The position numbers were made by a program, and so were the translations under genes. 10,039 nt of DNA, from assembly GCA_023438885.1 (NCBI GenBank), contig JAEXPS010000133.1, positions 1 through 10,039 of the forward strand, given 5' to 3'. The stretch's first letter is position 1. Every line of letters starts with the position of its first letter. This DNA comes from Actinomycetes bacterium (GTDB lineage Bacteria > Actinomycetota > Actinomycetes > Actinomycetales > Cellulomonadaceae). The notes under the pieces were generated by a model. It had not been told where the DNA came from. It saw nothing but the letters and a program-made list of their open reading frames with translations, and made no database searches. Shown here one piece after another: positions 1 to 6,214 of the stretch.

Positions 1-100
1 CGGCGGGCGTGATCATCGCGCCGGCCGCGCCGCCGGGACAACCGACGAGGACGATCGCCGCGACGGCCGCGCCGCGCGGGACGACGAAGCGGCGACTCAC
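1..100 (-). CDS. modA: Lipoprotein, probable molybdate ABC transporter substrate-binding protein (5' fragment)
   Basis: Only the first 33 codons lie in the window; the gene continues past the left edge. The minus strand reads from a GTG at 100-98 whose last two bases lie inside the TGA stop (99-97) of the gene before it, a GTGA overlap that implies translational coupling. A purine-rich GGGGAAGG (113-106) sits 5 bases before the GTG. The translation has basic residues at positions 3, 4 and 9, a hydrophobic stretch (about 11-20) and a lipobox L18-V19-G20-C21, so a lipid-anchored extracytoplasmic protein is directly supported. The name ModA is an inference from position: in actinobacteria an HTH-TOBE protein is commonly followed by modA, modB and modC. 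No ligand-binding residues are visible in the fragment, so another lipoprotein is possible. Confidence 0.6.
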   Translation of the reverse strand, partial: MSRRFVVPRGAAVAAIVLVGCPGGAAGAMITPA

Positions 101-498
101 TGCTGCCTTCCCCGGATCTCGACACTCACGGCGGTGGCCTTCACCACGGCCGAGGCGAGGACCCCGGGCTCGAGCCCGAGGTCGTCCGCCGCGGCTCTGC
201 TGATGAGGGACACGATGCGGTACGGGCCGACCTGGATCTCGACCTGCGCCATCACGGTGTCCCGGACCACCCGGGTGACGATGCCCGTCAACCGGTTCCG
301 GGCGGAGGTGACACCCTCGTCCGGCGTGGGCGTCGCCTGCTCCTGCGCCAGGGCGGCCAGGGAACGCCCCTCGACGAGCAGGCGGCCACCGGGACCCGAC
401 CTACGCGCGACAAGGCGCCCCTGCTCGACCAGCCGACGCACGGTGTCGTCGCTGACACCGAGCACCGCGGCCGCTTCCGGAACCCGGTACTCGGACAT
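97..498 (-). CDS. HTH and TOBE (Mop-like) domain protein, probable molybdate-responsive regulator or molybdate-binding protein
   Basis: A 133-residue protein with two parts. Residues about 3-50 form an excisionase/MerR-like winged HTH (VPEAAAVLGVSDDTVRRLVEQG, residues 6-27, is the helix-turn-helix), with a basic segment at 28-39. After a Pro/Thr linker (54-62), residues about 65-129 form a TOBE/Mop domain beginning with the typical SARNRLTGIV signature (65-74) and ending in an A-V-V-K-A-T-x-V strand pattern. TOBE domains of this family bind molybdate or tungstate oxyanions. The HTH suggests DNA binding, but the protein could instead be a molybdate store or sensor. The ATG at 498 was chosen because it begins exactly at the HTH domain; upstream in-frame codons encode a low-complexity Arg-rich extension. 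No good Shine-Dalgarno precedes this ATG. The gene overlaps the following lipoprotein gene by four bases, so the two are co-transcribed. Confidence 0.9.
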   Translation of the reverse strand: MSEYRVPEAAAVLGVSDDTVRRLVEQGRLVARRSGPGGRLLVEGRSLAALAQEQATPTPDEGVTSARNRLTGIVTRVVRDTVMAQVEIQVGPYRIVSLISRAAADDLGLEPGVLASAVVKATAVSVEIRGRQQ

Positions 499-508
499 GT
501 TTCGGATG

Positions 509-525
509 ATTCTGTCCCGCAGAAT
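509..525. promoter_or_regulatory. Inverted repeat in the leader of the HTH-TOBE gene
   Basis: ATTCTG, five bases, then CAGAAT form a perfect 6-bp inverted repeat whose near edge is 10 bases upstream of the ATG at 498. It could be an operator or a small leader hairpin. It lies where a Shine-Dalgarno would be expected, and none is seen. Binding by the downstream HTH-TOBE protein itself is a guess. Confidence 0.4.
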
Positions 526-641
526 GCGCGAGCGCGGGCACAAGGTCCCGGCCCCGCCGGGCGGGTGTTAAATGCACGTAAACCGCGGGCTCGGCACCGA
601 TTCCTCGTCTCCGCCCGCGTGCGGACGGGCATTCTGGGCCG

Positions 642-672
642 ATCGAATCGATGCGTTTTGCGGATTCCGCAA
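642..672. promoter_or_regulatory. Pair of adjacent inverted repeats, possible operator site
   Basis: Two perfect inverted repeats lie side by side. The first is ATCGA-A-TCGAT at 642-652. The second is TTGCGGA-T-TCCGCAA at 658-672, with 7-bp arms and a single central base. On neither strand are they followed by a T-run, so a classical terminator is unlikely. They lie about 145 to 175 bases upstream of the HTH-TOBE start codon. A transcription-factor site is possible, but no cognate regulator can be named. Confidence 0.35.
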
Positions 673-740
673 CGCGGACGTCACCGGCCCACCGGCCCCC
701 GCACCGCGCCGGAAACACGGAGCCACCGCAACCAGAAAGA

Positions 741-797
741 ACGAAACGCGACCGTTACGCCCCGACATCACCCCGACGCCGGCGGGTCGGCCCGGGG
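741..797 (-). terminator. Possible weak terminator region after the GH2 gene
   Basis: Just beyond the GH2 stop, read on the minus strand, is a GC-rich segment that can fold (CCCCG at 797-793 with CGGGG at 775-771, or CCGAC/GTCGG inside it). About 20 bases later comes AACG-GTCG-CGTT and a T-rich stretch (TCGTTCTTTC, ending near 735). Neither is a textbook intrinsic terminator, because the strong stem and the T-rich tract are separated. This is the most likely end of the operon transcript on position alone. Confidence 0.25.
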
Positions 798-805
798 CAC
801 GCTCC

Positions 806-2584
806 TCACTGCTGCCCGGTGCCGCGCACGCTCCCGAGCAGCGCCAGCCGGACGTGCTCCGGGGGACACTTCGGTAGGCGGGCCTCGGTCAGCAGCCCGT
901 TCTTCTCCTGCGCAGTGTCGGTCAGCTGCGTGTAGCAGTAGCCCGCGAGACCGCTCCTCTCGCCGATCGCCGAGGCGAGATCACCGAGCTGCTTCGCCAG
1001 GTCGTCGGGCTGCACGACGTCGCCGTAGGCGGACCACGCGTCGGCATCGTCGTGGACGCTGATGCCGCCGAACTCGCTGAGCACCACGGGGACGCCCGTC
1101 GACCGCTCCGCAGCCGAAGGCAGGACGATCCGGCGGCCGCCGGTGTGCCCCGTGGCGACGGTGGTCCGCAGCCGCTCGGGTGAGCCGTACCGCTCCTGGA
1201 GCGCCCGCCGGTCCTGCGCGTAGTCGTGCACACCCACCACGTCCCCGGCCACGTACTGCCAGCCGTCGTTCCCGAGCACCAGGCGGTCGGGGTCGAGTGC
1301 CTTGAGCAGCGCGTGCACCGCCGTGACGGCATGCTGCTGCGCCGCGCTGGTCGCGAGCTGGGGCAGCCCCCAGCTCTCGTTGAACGGCACCCAGGCGACC
1401 AGACTCGGATGACCGGCGTCGCGTTCGACGAGCCCGACGAGCTCGGCCGTGGTGCGGGCAAGCGCCAGGCCGGAGAACCGGTAGGCCGCCGCGGCGTCCG
1501 CCCACACGAGCAGGCCGAGCCGGTCGCAGCACGCGAGGAACCGGGGGTCCGCGCTCGTCTGGTGCATCCGGAGCCCGTTGAAGCCCAGCTCCTTGATGAG
1601 CGCCGCCTCGCGCTCCAGGGCAGCGAGCGAGGGTGACGCGAGGTGCGTCTCCGGCCAGTACCCCTGCTCGAGGACCAGACGCAGGAAGTACGGGCGGCCG
1701 TTGAGCAGCACGTGGTCGCCGTCGGTGGCGACGGTCCGCAACCCGACGTACGACTCGACCTGGTCGACCACGTCGCCGGAGCGCCGGATTCGGGCGGTGA
1801 CGTCGATGAGCGTGGGCGACTCCGGGCTCCACCAGAGCTCCTCCGGCTCCACGTCCAGGCTCTCGTGGTCCAGCACCACGACTCCCCGCACCGTCCGGGA
1901 GACACAGGCGAGACCGACCGCGGCCAGCAGCCGCCCCCGCAGCCGCAGCTCGAGCTCGAGAGTGTCCGCCTCGTCGACCGGGCCGACGAGGCGGACCTCC
2001 ACGGCGACCGACGCGCGGTCCTCCCGCGGGCGCAGCACCAGACGGTCGATCCGGGTCGCCGCTACCGCCTCGAGCCACACGGTGCGCCAGATGCCTGACG
2101 TGCGCCGGTACCAGATGACGTGCGGCTCGTCCTGCCAGTCCTGCTTGCCGCGCGGTTGCTCGAGATCGCGCACGTCGTCGGTGGTCCGCACGACGAGGAC
2201 GTTGCGGCCCTGCCTCGCGGCCTCCGTGACGTCGATGGTGAAGCGCGACTGGCTCCCCTCGTGGTCGGCCACGTGCGTGCCGTTGAGCCACACGGATGCG
2301 CAGTGGTCCACACCCTCGAAGTGGAGCAGCAGCCGGCCGTCCGCCCGCGCCGTGTGCTCGAACTCGCGCCGGTACCACAACGGCCCGGCGACGTCCTCGC
2401 CGATGCCCGAGGCCGGCGACTCGGGCGGGAAGGGCACCTGGATGGTGCGGCCGAACGGCTCGTTCGAGTCGAACCACCGGTCGCGCACCCCCCGGTCCGC
2501 GTCGTCGACCGCGAAGCCCCACGGCCCGTCGAGCACGACGAAGTCCGGGCGCTGGAGCTGCGGGCGCGGGTGCTCGGGCCTCAT
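806..2584 (-). CDS. Glycoside hydrolase family 2-type enzyme, cytoplasmic
   Basis: A 592-residue protein with the three-part GH2 layout. An N-terminal sugar-binding jelly-roll domain spans about 17-175 (PLWYRREFE at 68-76, SVWLNGTHVADHEG at 97-110). An immunoglobulin-like sandwich spans about 176-285, and a C-terminal TIM barrel about 286-592. The predicted acid/base is E403 in FNESWG and the predicted nucleophile is E504 in LSEFGG, both standard for the retaining GH2 family. LNGRPYFLRLVLEQGYWPE (294-312) resembles GH2 proteins of about 600 residues rather than LacZ or GUS. No signal peptide is present, so it acts in the cytoplasm. The ATG at 2584 overlaps the GH39 stop (ATGA) and is preceded by GAGG at a 7-base spacing. 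It is the last gene of the operon. Family assignment is firm; substrate (galactoside, glucuronide, arabinoside or other) is not determinable here. Confidence 0.93.
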   Translation of the reverse strand: MRPEHPRPQLQRPDFVVLDGPWGFAVDDADRGVRDRWFDSNEPFGRTIQVPFPPESPASGIGEDVAGPLWYRREFEHTARADGRLLLHFEGVDHCASVWLNGTHVADHEGSQSRFTIDVTEAARQGRNVLVVRTTDDVRDLEQPRGKQDWQDEPHVIWYRRTSGIWRTVWLEAVAATRIDRLVLRPREDRASVAVEVRLVGPVDEADTLELELRLRGRLLAAVGLACVSRTVRGVVVLDHESLDVEPEELWWSPESPTLIDVTARIRRSGDVVDQVESYVGLRTVATDGDHVLLNGRPYFLRLVLEQGYWPETHLASPSLAALEREAALIKELGFNGLRMHQTSADPRFLACCDRLGLLVWADAAAAYRFSGLALARTTAELVGLVERDAGHPSLVAWVPFNESWGLPQLATSAAQQHAVTAVHALLKALDPDRLVLGNDGWQYVAGDVVGVHDYAQDRRALQERYGSPERLRTTVATGHTGGRRIVLPSAAERSTGVPVVLSEFGGISVHDDADAWSAYGDVVQPDDLAKQLGDLASAIGERSGLAGYCYTQLTDTAQEKNGLLTEARLPKCPPEHVRLALLGSVRGTGQQ

Positions 2585-4272
2585 GCGGTTGCCTCGTCGC
2601 GGGGGCTGACCGTGACGAACGAGCCGGCGGGTGCGGCCACCGCGACGACCACGCGCCGGTGCCCCGTGGCCAGCGGCCGGGTCGGCAGCAGCCCGTCCCA
2701 GTCCGGCCGGCCCACACCGGCCACCACGCGTTCGTCGGCCCGGTCCACGTTCGCGACCCGGACCGCCACGGTCGCGTCCACCGGCGCACCGTCTGCGGTC
2801 CGCGCCTCCACCGTCCACTCGTCCAGCGGGACCGTGTCGGGGACGTCGGCGGCGTAGGCGCTCCAGCCGCTCTGGGTGCCGAACCGGAAGCCGAGCGACG
2901 CCTCGTCGAGGTCGGCCCAACCGACCCCGCCGGTGACGACCGGCATCCCCCAGCCGAGCCGCGGGCTCGGGTCCGCCGGGCCGTCGCCGGTTCGCACGAG
3001 CGCCACGGCGCCGGTGGGCAGCGTGATCGAGGCGCGACCGTCGCGCACCACGAGGGTCCGTTCGGAGCCGACCCCGTCCGCGTCGACGAGCCGCACGACG
3101 AGGTCGCCGTCAGCCCGGGTGACCGTCAGGTCGACCGCCAGGTCACCGAAGTGCCGGTTCCAGACGATGGCTGCGGTCCCCGACGACGAGGCGGACGCGA
3201 TCGCGCCGAACCCGGGCGGTCCCTGGACGCCGACCGCCACGCGGTCCACCGGCATGTGCTGGTAGAAGCGGTACACGGCGTAGATGGGCTTGGGCTCGCC
3301 GTCGATGTCGACCATGCCCGAGAAGTTGCCCTCGCCGCTGTCGAGGAACTGCGCCCAGTGCGTGCGCGTCAGCTCCCGGTGCGCGAGCAGCCGGGGGATG
3401 TCGGCGGCGAACGCCGAGGCCAGCAGGTGCGTGTCCTGGAGGCCGCCGCGGGGGTAGTCGATGCTGAACGCGTTGTACTCGTTGAGGTGCAGCTCCACCT
3501 GTTGCAGAGCCGGGTAGCCCGCCAGCACCTCGCGCACCGTGCGCAGCGTGCTCTCGAGCCCGAAGTGCCCGTAGTGATGGAAGGAGAGGAAGTCGAGAGG
3601 CAGGTGCTCGCTGGTGACGAGCCGGCAGAACGCGTCGATCCAGTGCGCGTTGACGGCCGCGACGGCGAGCGCCGGGCCGCCGACGCGGGCGGCCGGGTCC
3701 GCGGCCCTGATGGCCGTGGCGGTGGCGCGGTAGAGGTCGAGGTAGTCGTCGAGCCCGCCGGTGTAGAAGGTGGCCTCCGCGGTGCGCTCGTCGCGCAGGT
3801 CCGGCTCGTTGTAGACCTCGTGGTAGCCCACCGTCGCGCCGCGCTCGCGCAGACCGGCGACGTAGGCCTGCACCGTGCGGACCCACAGCGAGTCGTCGCG
3901 GGCCATCGACCGCCAGTCGCCGCCGGGCTCGCGCGTGGCCGGCGGCACGTAGCAGTACGACCAGTACGGCCGCGCGCCCGAGTCGGCGAGCACGCGGGCG
4001 ATGCGGTCGGTCTCGTCGAACGCGAACTGGGGCGTCCCGTCGGCGCCGAGCCGCACCACGTCCTGCGCCCACGGCATCCACTCCGCACCCCAGCCGAGGT
4101 CGATGCGCAGGGACTCCGGGCGAACGGCCGCGATGTGCGCCGCGTCGCGCTCGTAACGCGAGATCGGCACCAGGCCGGAGTTGTAGACCGCGATCCGCTC
4201 CTTGGACAGCGGGTGGTCGACGAGGGTCGTGGGGTCGATGCGCACGGCGGCGCTCGTCAGCGGGGGTCGCAC
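2581..4272 (-). CDS. Glycoside hydrolase family 39-type enzyme (beta-xylosidase-like), cytoplasmic
   Basis: A 563-residue protein whose N-terminal about 340 residues form a clan GH-A TIM barrel. The predicted acid/base is E156 in YNEPDL and the nucleophile E265 in HLNEYN. Their 109-residue separation is close to that of characterised GH39 beta-xylosidase (E160 and E277). Other barrel features include SLRIDLGW (54-61), FHHYGHFG (231-238) and DIDGEPKPIYAVYRFYQ (322-338) at the barrel end. A beta-rich domain follows, then about 110 extra C-terminal residues of beta-like character. There is no signal peptide, so it is probably intracellular. The GTG at 4272 was chosen because GAAAGG precedes it by 7 bases and the gap to the permease stop is only 17 bases; another GTG at 4245 lacks such a site. 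The stop overlaps the GH2 start. Known GH39 activities include beta-xylosidase and alpha-L-iduronidase; the actual activity is unknown. Confidence 0.88.
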   Translation of the reverse strand: MRPPLTSAAVRIDPTTLVDHPLSKERIAVYNSGLVPISRYERDAAHIAAVRPESLRIDLGWGAEWMPWAQDVVRLGADGTPQFAFDETDRIARVLADSGARPYWSYCYVPPATREPGGDWRSMARDDSLWVRTVQAYVAGLRERGATVGYHEVYNEPDLRDERTAEATFYTGGLDDYLDLYRATATAIRAADPAARVGGPALAVAAVNAHWIDAFCRLVTSEHLPLDFLSFHHYGHFGLESTLRTVREVLAGYPALQQVELHLNEYNAFSIDYPRGGLQDTHLLASAFAADIPRLLAHRELTRTHWAQFLDSGEGNFSGMVDIDGEPKPIYAVYRFYQHMPVDRVAVGVQGPPGFGAIASASSSGTAAIVWNRHFGDLAVDLTVTRADGDLVVRLVDADGVGSERTLVVRDGRASITLPTGAVALVRTGDGPADPSPRLGWGMPVVTGGVGWADLDEASLGFRFGTQSGWSAYAADVPDTVPLDEWTVEARTADGAPVDATVAVRVANVDRADERVVAGVGRPDWDGLLPTRPLATGHRRVVVAVAAPAGSFVTVSPRDEATA

Positions 4273-4279
4273 GGTGGGG

Positions 4280-4285
4280 CCTTTC
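4280..4285 (-). promoter_or_regulatory. Ribosome binding site deciding the GH39 GTG start
   Basis: On the minus strand GAAAGG lies 7 bases before the GTG at 4272-4270, inside the 17-base gap after the permease TAG. This supports the GTG at 4272 over the later GTG at 4245, which has no purine-rich element ahead of it. Confidence 0.65.
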
Positions 4286-4289
4286 GGGG

Positions 4290-5156
4290 CTAGTTGGCGA
4301 GACCGGTCATGGAGATGCCGCGCACGATCCAGCGCTGGAGGAAGAGGTACGCGACGAGGATCGGCAGGGAGACGAGCGTGACGCCGGCCATGATCTCGCC
4401 GTACTGCGTCTGGTACCGGCTGATGAGCGACTGGAGCGCCTGGGTGAGCACCCAGCTGTCCTGCCGGGCGAGGTAGACGGAGTTGACGTAGAAGCTGTTC
4501 CACAGCGAGACGAACGTCAGCATGCCCAGGGCCAGGTACGCCGGCCCGGTCAGGGGGACGATGATCCGGAAGAACGAGCGCCACGGCCCGGCTCCGTCGA
4601 TGGCCGCCGCGTCCTCCAGCTCGCCCGGCAGCGTGAGGAAGTACTGCCGGAAGAAGAACGACGCGAAGGGCGTCCCGAGCATCATCGGCACGATGATCGG
4701 CAGCGGCGAGTTCAGCCAGCCGAGCTCCCGGAAGATCACGTACTGCGGGATCAGCGTCGCCTGGACCGGAACCATGAGGGTCAGCAGCAGCGCCGCGAGC
4801 AGCGTCGACCGGCCCGGGAAGCGGAAGCGAGCCAGCGCATAGCCGGCCAGCGAGCTGGACAGCAGCGTCCCGGCGGTGCCGACCACCGCGATGACGAGGG
4901 TGTTCCCGAAGTACCGCGACAGGTCCGGCAGGGCCTCGAACAGCCTGCGGTAGTGCTCGAGCGTCGCCGGGTGAGGGATCAGCTGGTCCGCCGCGAACAT
5001 GTTCTCGTCGGTGCGCAGCGACATCGACGTGGCCCACAGCGCCGGGAAGACGTAGGCGAAGACCAGGACGATCATCGCCGAGTGGTAGACGACGCTCGTC
5101 GCGCGTTGCCGGTTCGTCGCGCGGTTCCAGCTCGGGGGCGCACCGAACCCGCTCAT
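4290..5156 (-). CDS. CUT1 sugar ABC transporter permease, MalG type
   Basis: A 288-residue inner-membrane permease with six hydrophobic segments (about 22-45, 84-108, 117-140, 150-172, 203-225 and 256-277). It carries the EAA loop that docks the ATPase, E181-D-A-A-A-I-D-G-A ending in I-V-P at 199-201, which defines this transporter class. NTLVIAV at 85-91 and the short C-terminus ending in a G-I-S-M-T-G-L-A-N-like tail are typical of MalG-like subunits (family knowledge). The ATG at 5156 overlaps the stop of the first permease by four bases (ATGA), with a G-rich GGGGGGA 5 bases upstream. It pairs with the MalF-like subunit to form the channel for the sugar delivered by the lipoprotein at 6215-7600. 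No ATPase gene is found in the operon. Confidence 0.95.
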   Translation of the reverse strand: MSGFGAPPSWNRATNRQRATSVVYHSAMIVLVFAYVFPALWATSMSLRTDENMFAADQLIPHPATLEHYRRLFEALPDLSRYFGNTLVIAVVGTAGTLLSSSLAGYALARFRFPGRSTLLAALLLTLMVPVQATLIPQYVIFRELGWLNSPLPIIVPMMLGTPFASFFFRQYFLTLPGELEDAAAIDGAGPWRSFFRIIVPLTGPAYLALGMLTFVSLWNSFYVNSVYLARQDSWVLTQALQSLISRYQTQYGEIMAGVTLVSLPILVAYLFLQRWIVRGISMTGLAN

Positions 5157-6181
5157 GCCCGTCCCCCCAGCCGCCGGCGCCGGCGCGTCGAGCGCGCCGT
5201 CGGGTCGTCGTAGTGGACCCAGCGCCCGCTGACCATGAACTGGATGGCTGTGACGAGGAAGATCAGGAGGGCGAGCATCCAGGCGATCGCGGCGGCATAG
5301 CCCAGGCCGGAGACCTGCTCGTTGTAGTTGAACATCTGGTTGTACATGTAGAGCACGATCGTCCGGGTCGAGTTGGAGGGTCCGCCGGCGGTGGCAGGTC
5401 CGGCGCTGACCGACGTCATCGCCACGACGGGGTCGAACAGCTGGAACGCCCCGATCAGCGAGGTGACCGTCAGGAAGAACACCGTGGGCGAGATCATCGG
5501 CAGCGTCACGTGCCGGAATCGCTGCCACCGGTTGGCCCCGTCGATCGTGGCGGCTTCGAGCAGCGACACCGGCACGCCCTGGAGCGCGGCGATGTAGAGG
5601 GTCATGCCGTACCCGACGGTCTGCCAGGTGGTCACCATCGCGATGGAGGGCATCGCCGTGCGGGGGTCCAGGAGCCAGTCGGGGCTCGACCCGCCGAACA
5701 GCTCCCACGCGCGGGAGACGGGCCCGGAGGCGCTGTTGAACATCCAGCGCCAGACGACGCCGACGGCGATCTGGGACAGCACGTACGGCAGGAACAGCGC
5801 CGCTCGGTAGAGGCCGACGAACCGCCGCGGCGTGAACGTCAGCAGCGCCGCGAGGAGAGAGAAGACCAGGAGCGTCGTGGTTCCCACCAGGATGAACCGG
5901 ACGGTGTTCCACAGCACCGCCGGGATCCGGTCGTCGCTGAGAAGGGCAGCCCAGTTGTCCAGGCCGACGAACGTCGGCGACGGCGCGACCAGGTCCCAGT
6001 GGGTGAAGGAGTAGCCGAGCGATGCCACCAGTGGCACCGCGGTGAAGGCGAGCAGTCCCAGGACCTGAGGCAGCACGAACAGCATGGCCGTCCGCGACCT
6101 CCGTCGAGAGAGGCTCGTCCTGCGCCTGGGCGCCGGCATCACTGCCGGCTCCGCGACGCGGCGCTCGGTGACTGGTGACAT
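5153..6181 (-). CDS. CUT1 sugar ABC transporter permease, MalF type
   Basis: A 342-residue membrane protein. A 30-residue Arg-rich cytoplasmic N-terminus precedes the first membrane segment (about 32-58). Further segments lie near 93-115, 126-147, 177-200, 231-255 and 295-317, giving six in all. The EAA loop reads L208-E-A-A-T-I-D-G-A (208-216) and continues to L227-P228, which contacts the ATPase. The C-terminal tail is again very basic (RSTRRRRRLGGR, 330-341). The ATG at 6181 has a strong AAGGAGGAA (6200-6192) ahead of it, though the 12-base spacing after AGGAGG is somewhat long; an in-frame ATG at codon 15 is an alternative. The gene starts 33 bases after the binding-protein stop and overlaps the second permease by four bases. 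Family and role are secure; substrate is not. Confidence 0.95.
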   Translation of the reverse strand: MSPVTERRVAEPAVMPAPRRRTSLSRRRSRTAMLFVLPQVLGLLAFTAVPLVASLGYSFTHWDLVAPSPTFVGLDNWAALLSDDRIPAVLWNTVRFILVGTTTLLVFSLLAALLTFTPRRFVGLYRAALFLPYVLSQIAVGVVWRWMFNSASGPVSRAWELFGGSSPDWLLDPRTAMPSIAMVTTWQTVGYGMTLYIAALQGVPVSLLEAATIDGANRWQRFRHVTLPMISPTVFFLTVTSLIGAFQLFDPVVAMTSVSAGPATAGGPSNSTRTIVLYMYNQMFNYNEQVSGLGYAAAIAWMLALLIFLVTAIQFMVSGRWVHYDDPTARSTRRRRRLGGRA

Positions 6182-6214
6182 CGCTCGGCACTTCCTCCTT
6201 GCGTCGCCGGCCGG

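Larger units (their letters stand above)
499..805. other. Intergenic region between the glycosidase operon and the molybdenum genes
   Basis: This stretch of 307 bases shows no convincing gene. Short open frames on both strands lack domain-like composition and ribosome binding sites. It must contain the end of the glycosidase transcript and the start of the molybdenum-gene transcript, both on the minus strand. It has islands less GC-rich than the surrounding genes (about 566-583, 641-672 and 728-747) and several inverted repeats listed separately. I could not assign a -35/-10 pair with confidence. Confidence 0.6.

Noticed and set aside
568..771. Possible 67-residue minus-strand small protein in the intergenic region
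   Set aside because: It starts at GTG without a Shine-Dalgarno, its composition resembles random GC-rich translation and it crosses the inverted repeats.
2585..2920. Upstream extension of the GH2 frame beyond the ATG at 2584
   Set aside because: The extension overlaps the GH39 coding sequence and is Arg/Gly-rich; the ATGA overlap with GAGG upstream marks the real start.
2296..4293. Long plus-strand open frame of 665 codons opposite the GH2/GH39 genes
   Set aside because: It is Arg/Gly/Val-rich low-complexity translation without domains, caused by high GC opposite real genes with clear catalytic motifs.
4273..5037. Upstream extension of the GH39 frame into the permease gene
   Set aside because: It is a shadow of the MalG-type permease; the GTG at 4272 with GAAAGG is the supported start.
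5213..6178. Plus-strand open frame of 321 codons opposite the MalF-type permease
   Set aside because: Its translation is rich in His, Arg, Glu and Gly with no recognisable motif; the minus strand encodes a complete permease with its EAA loop.
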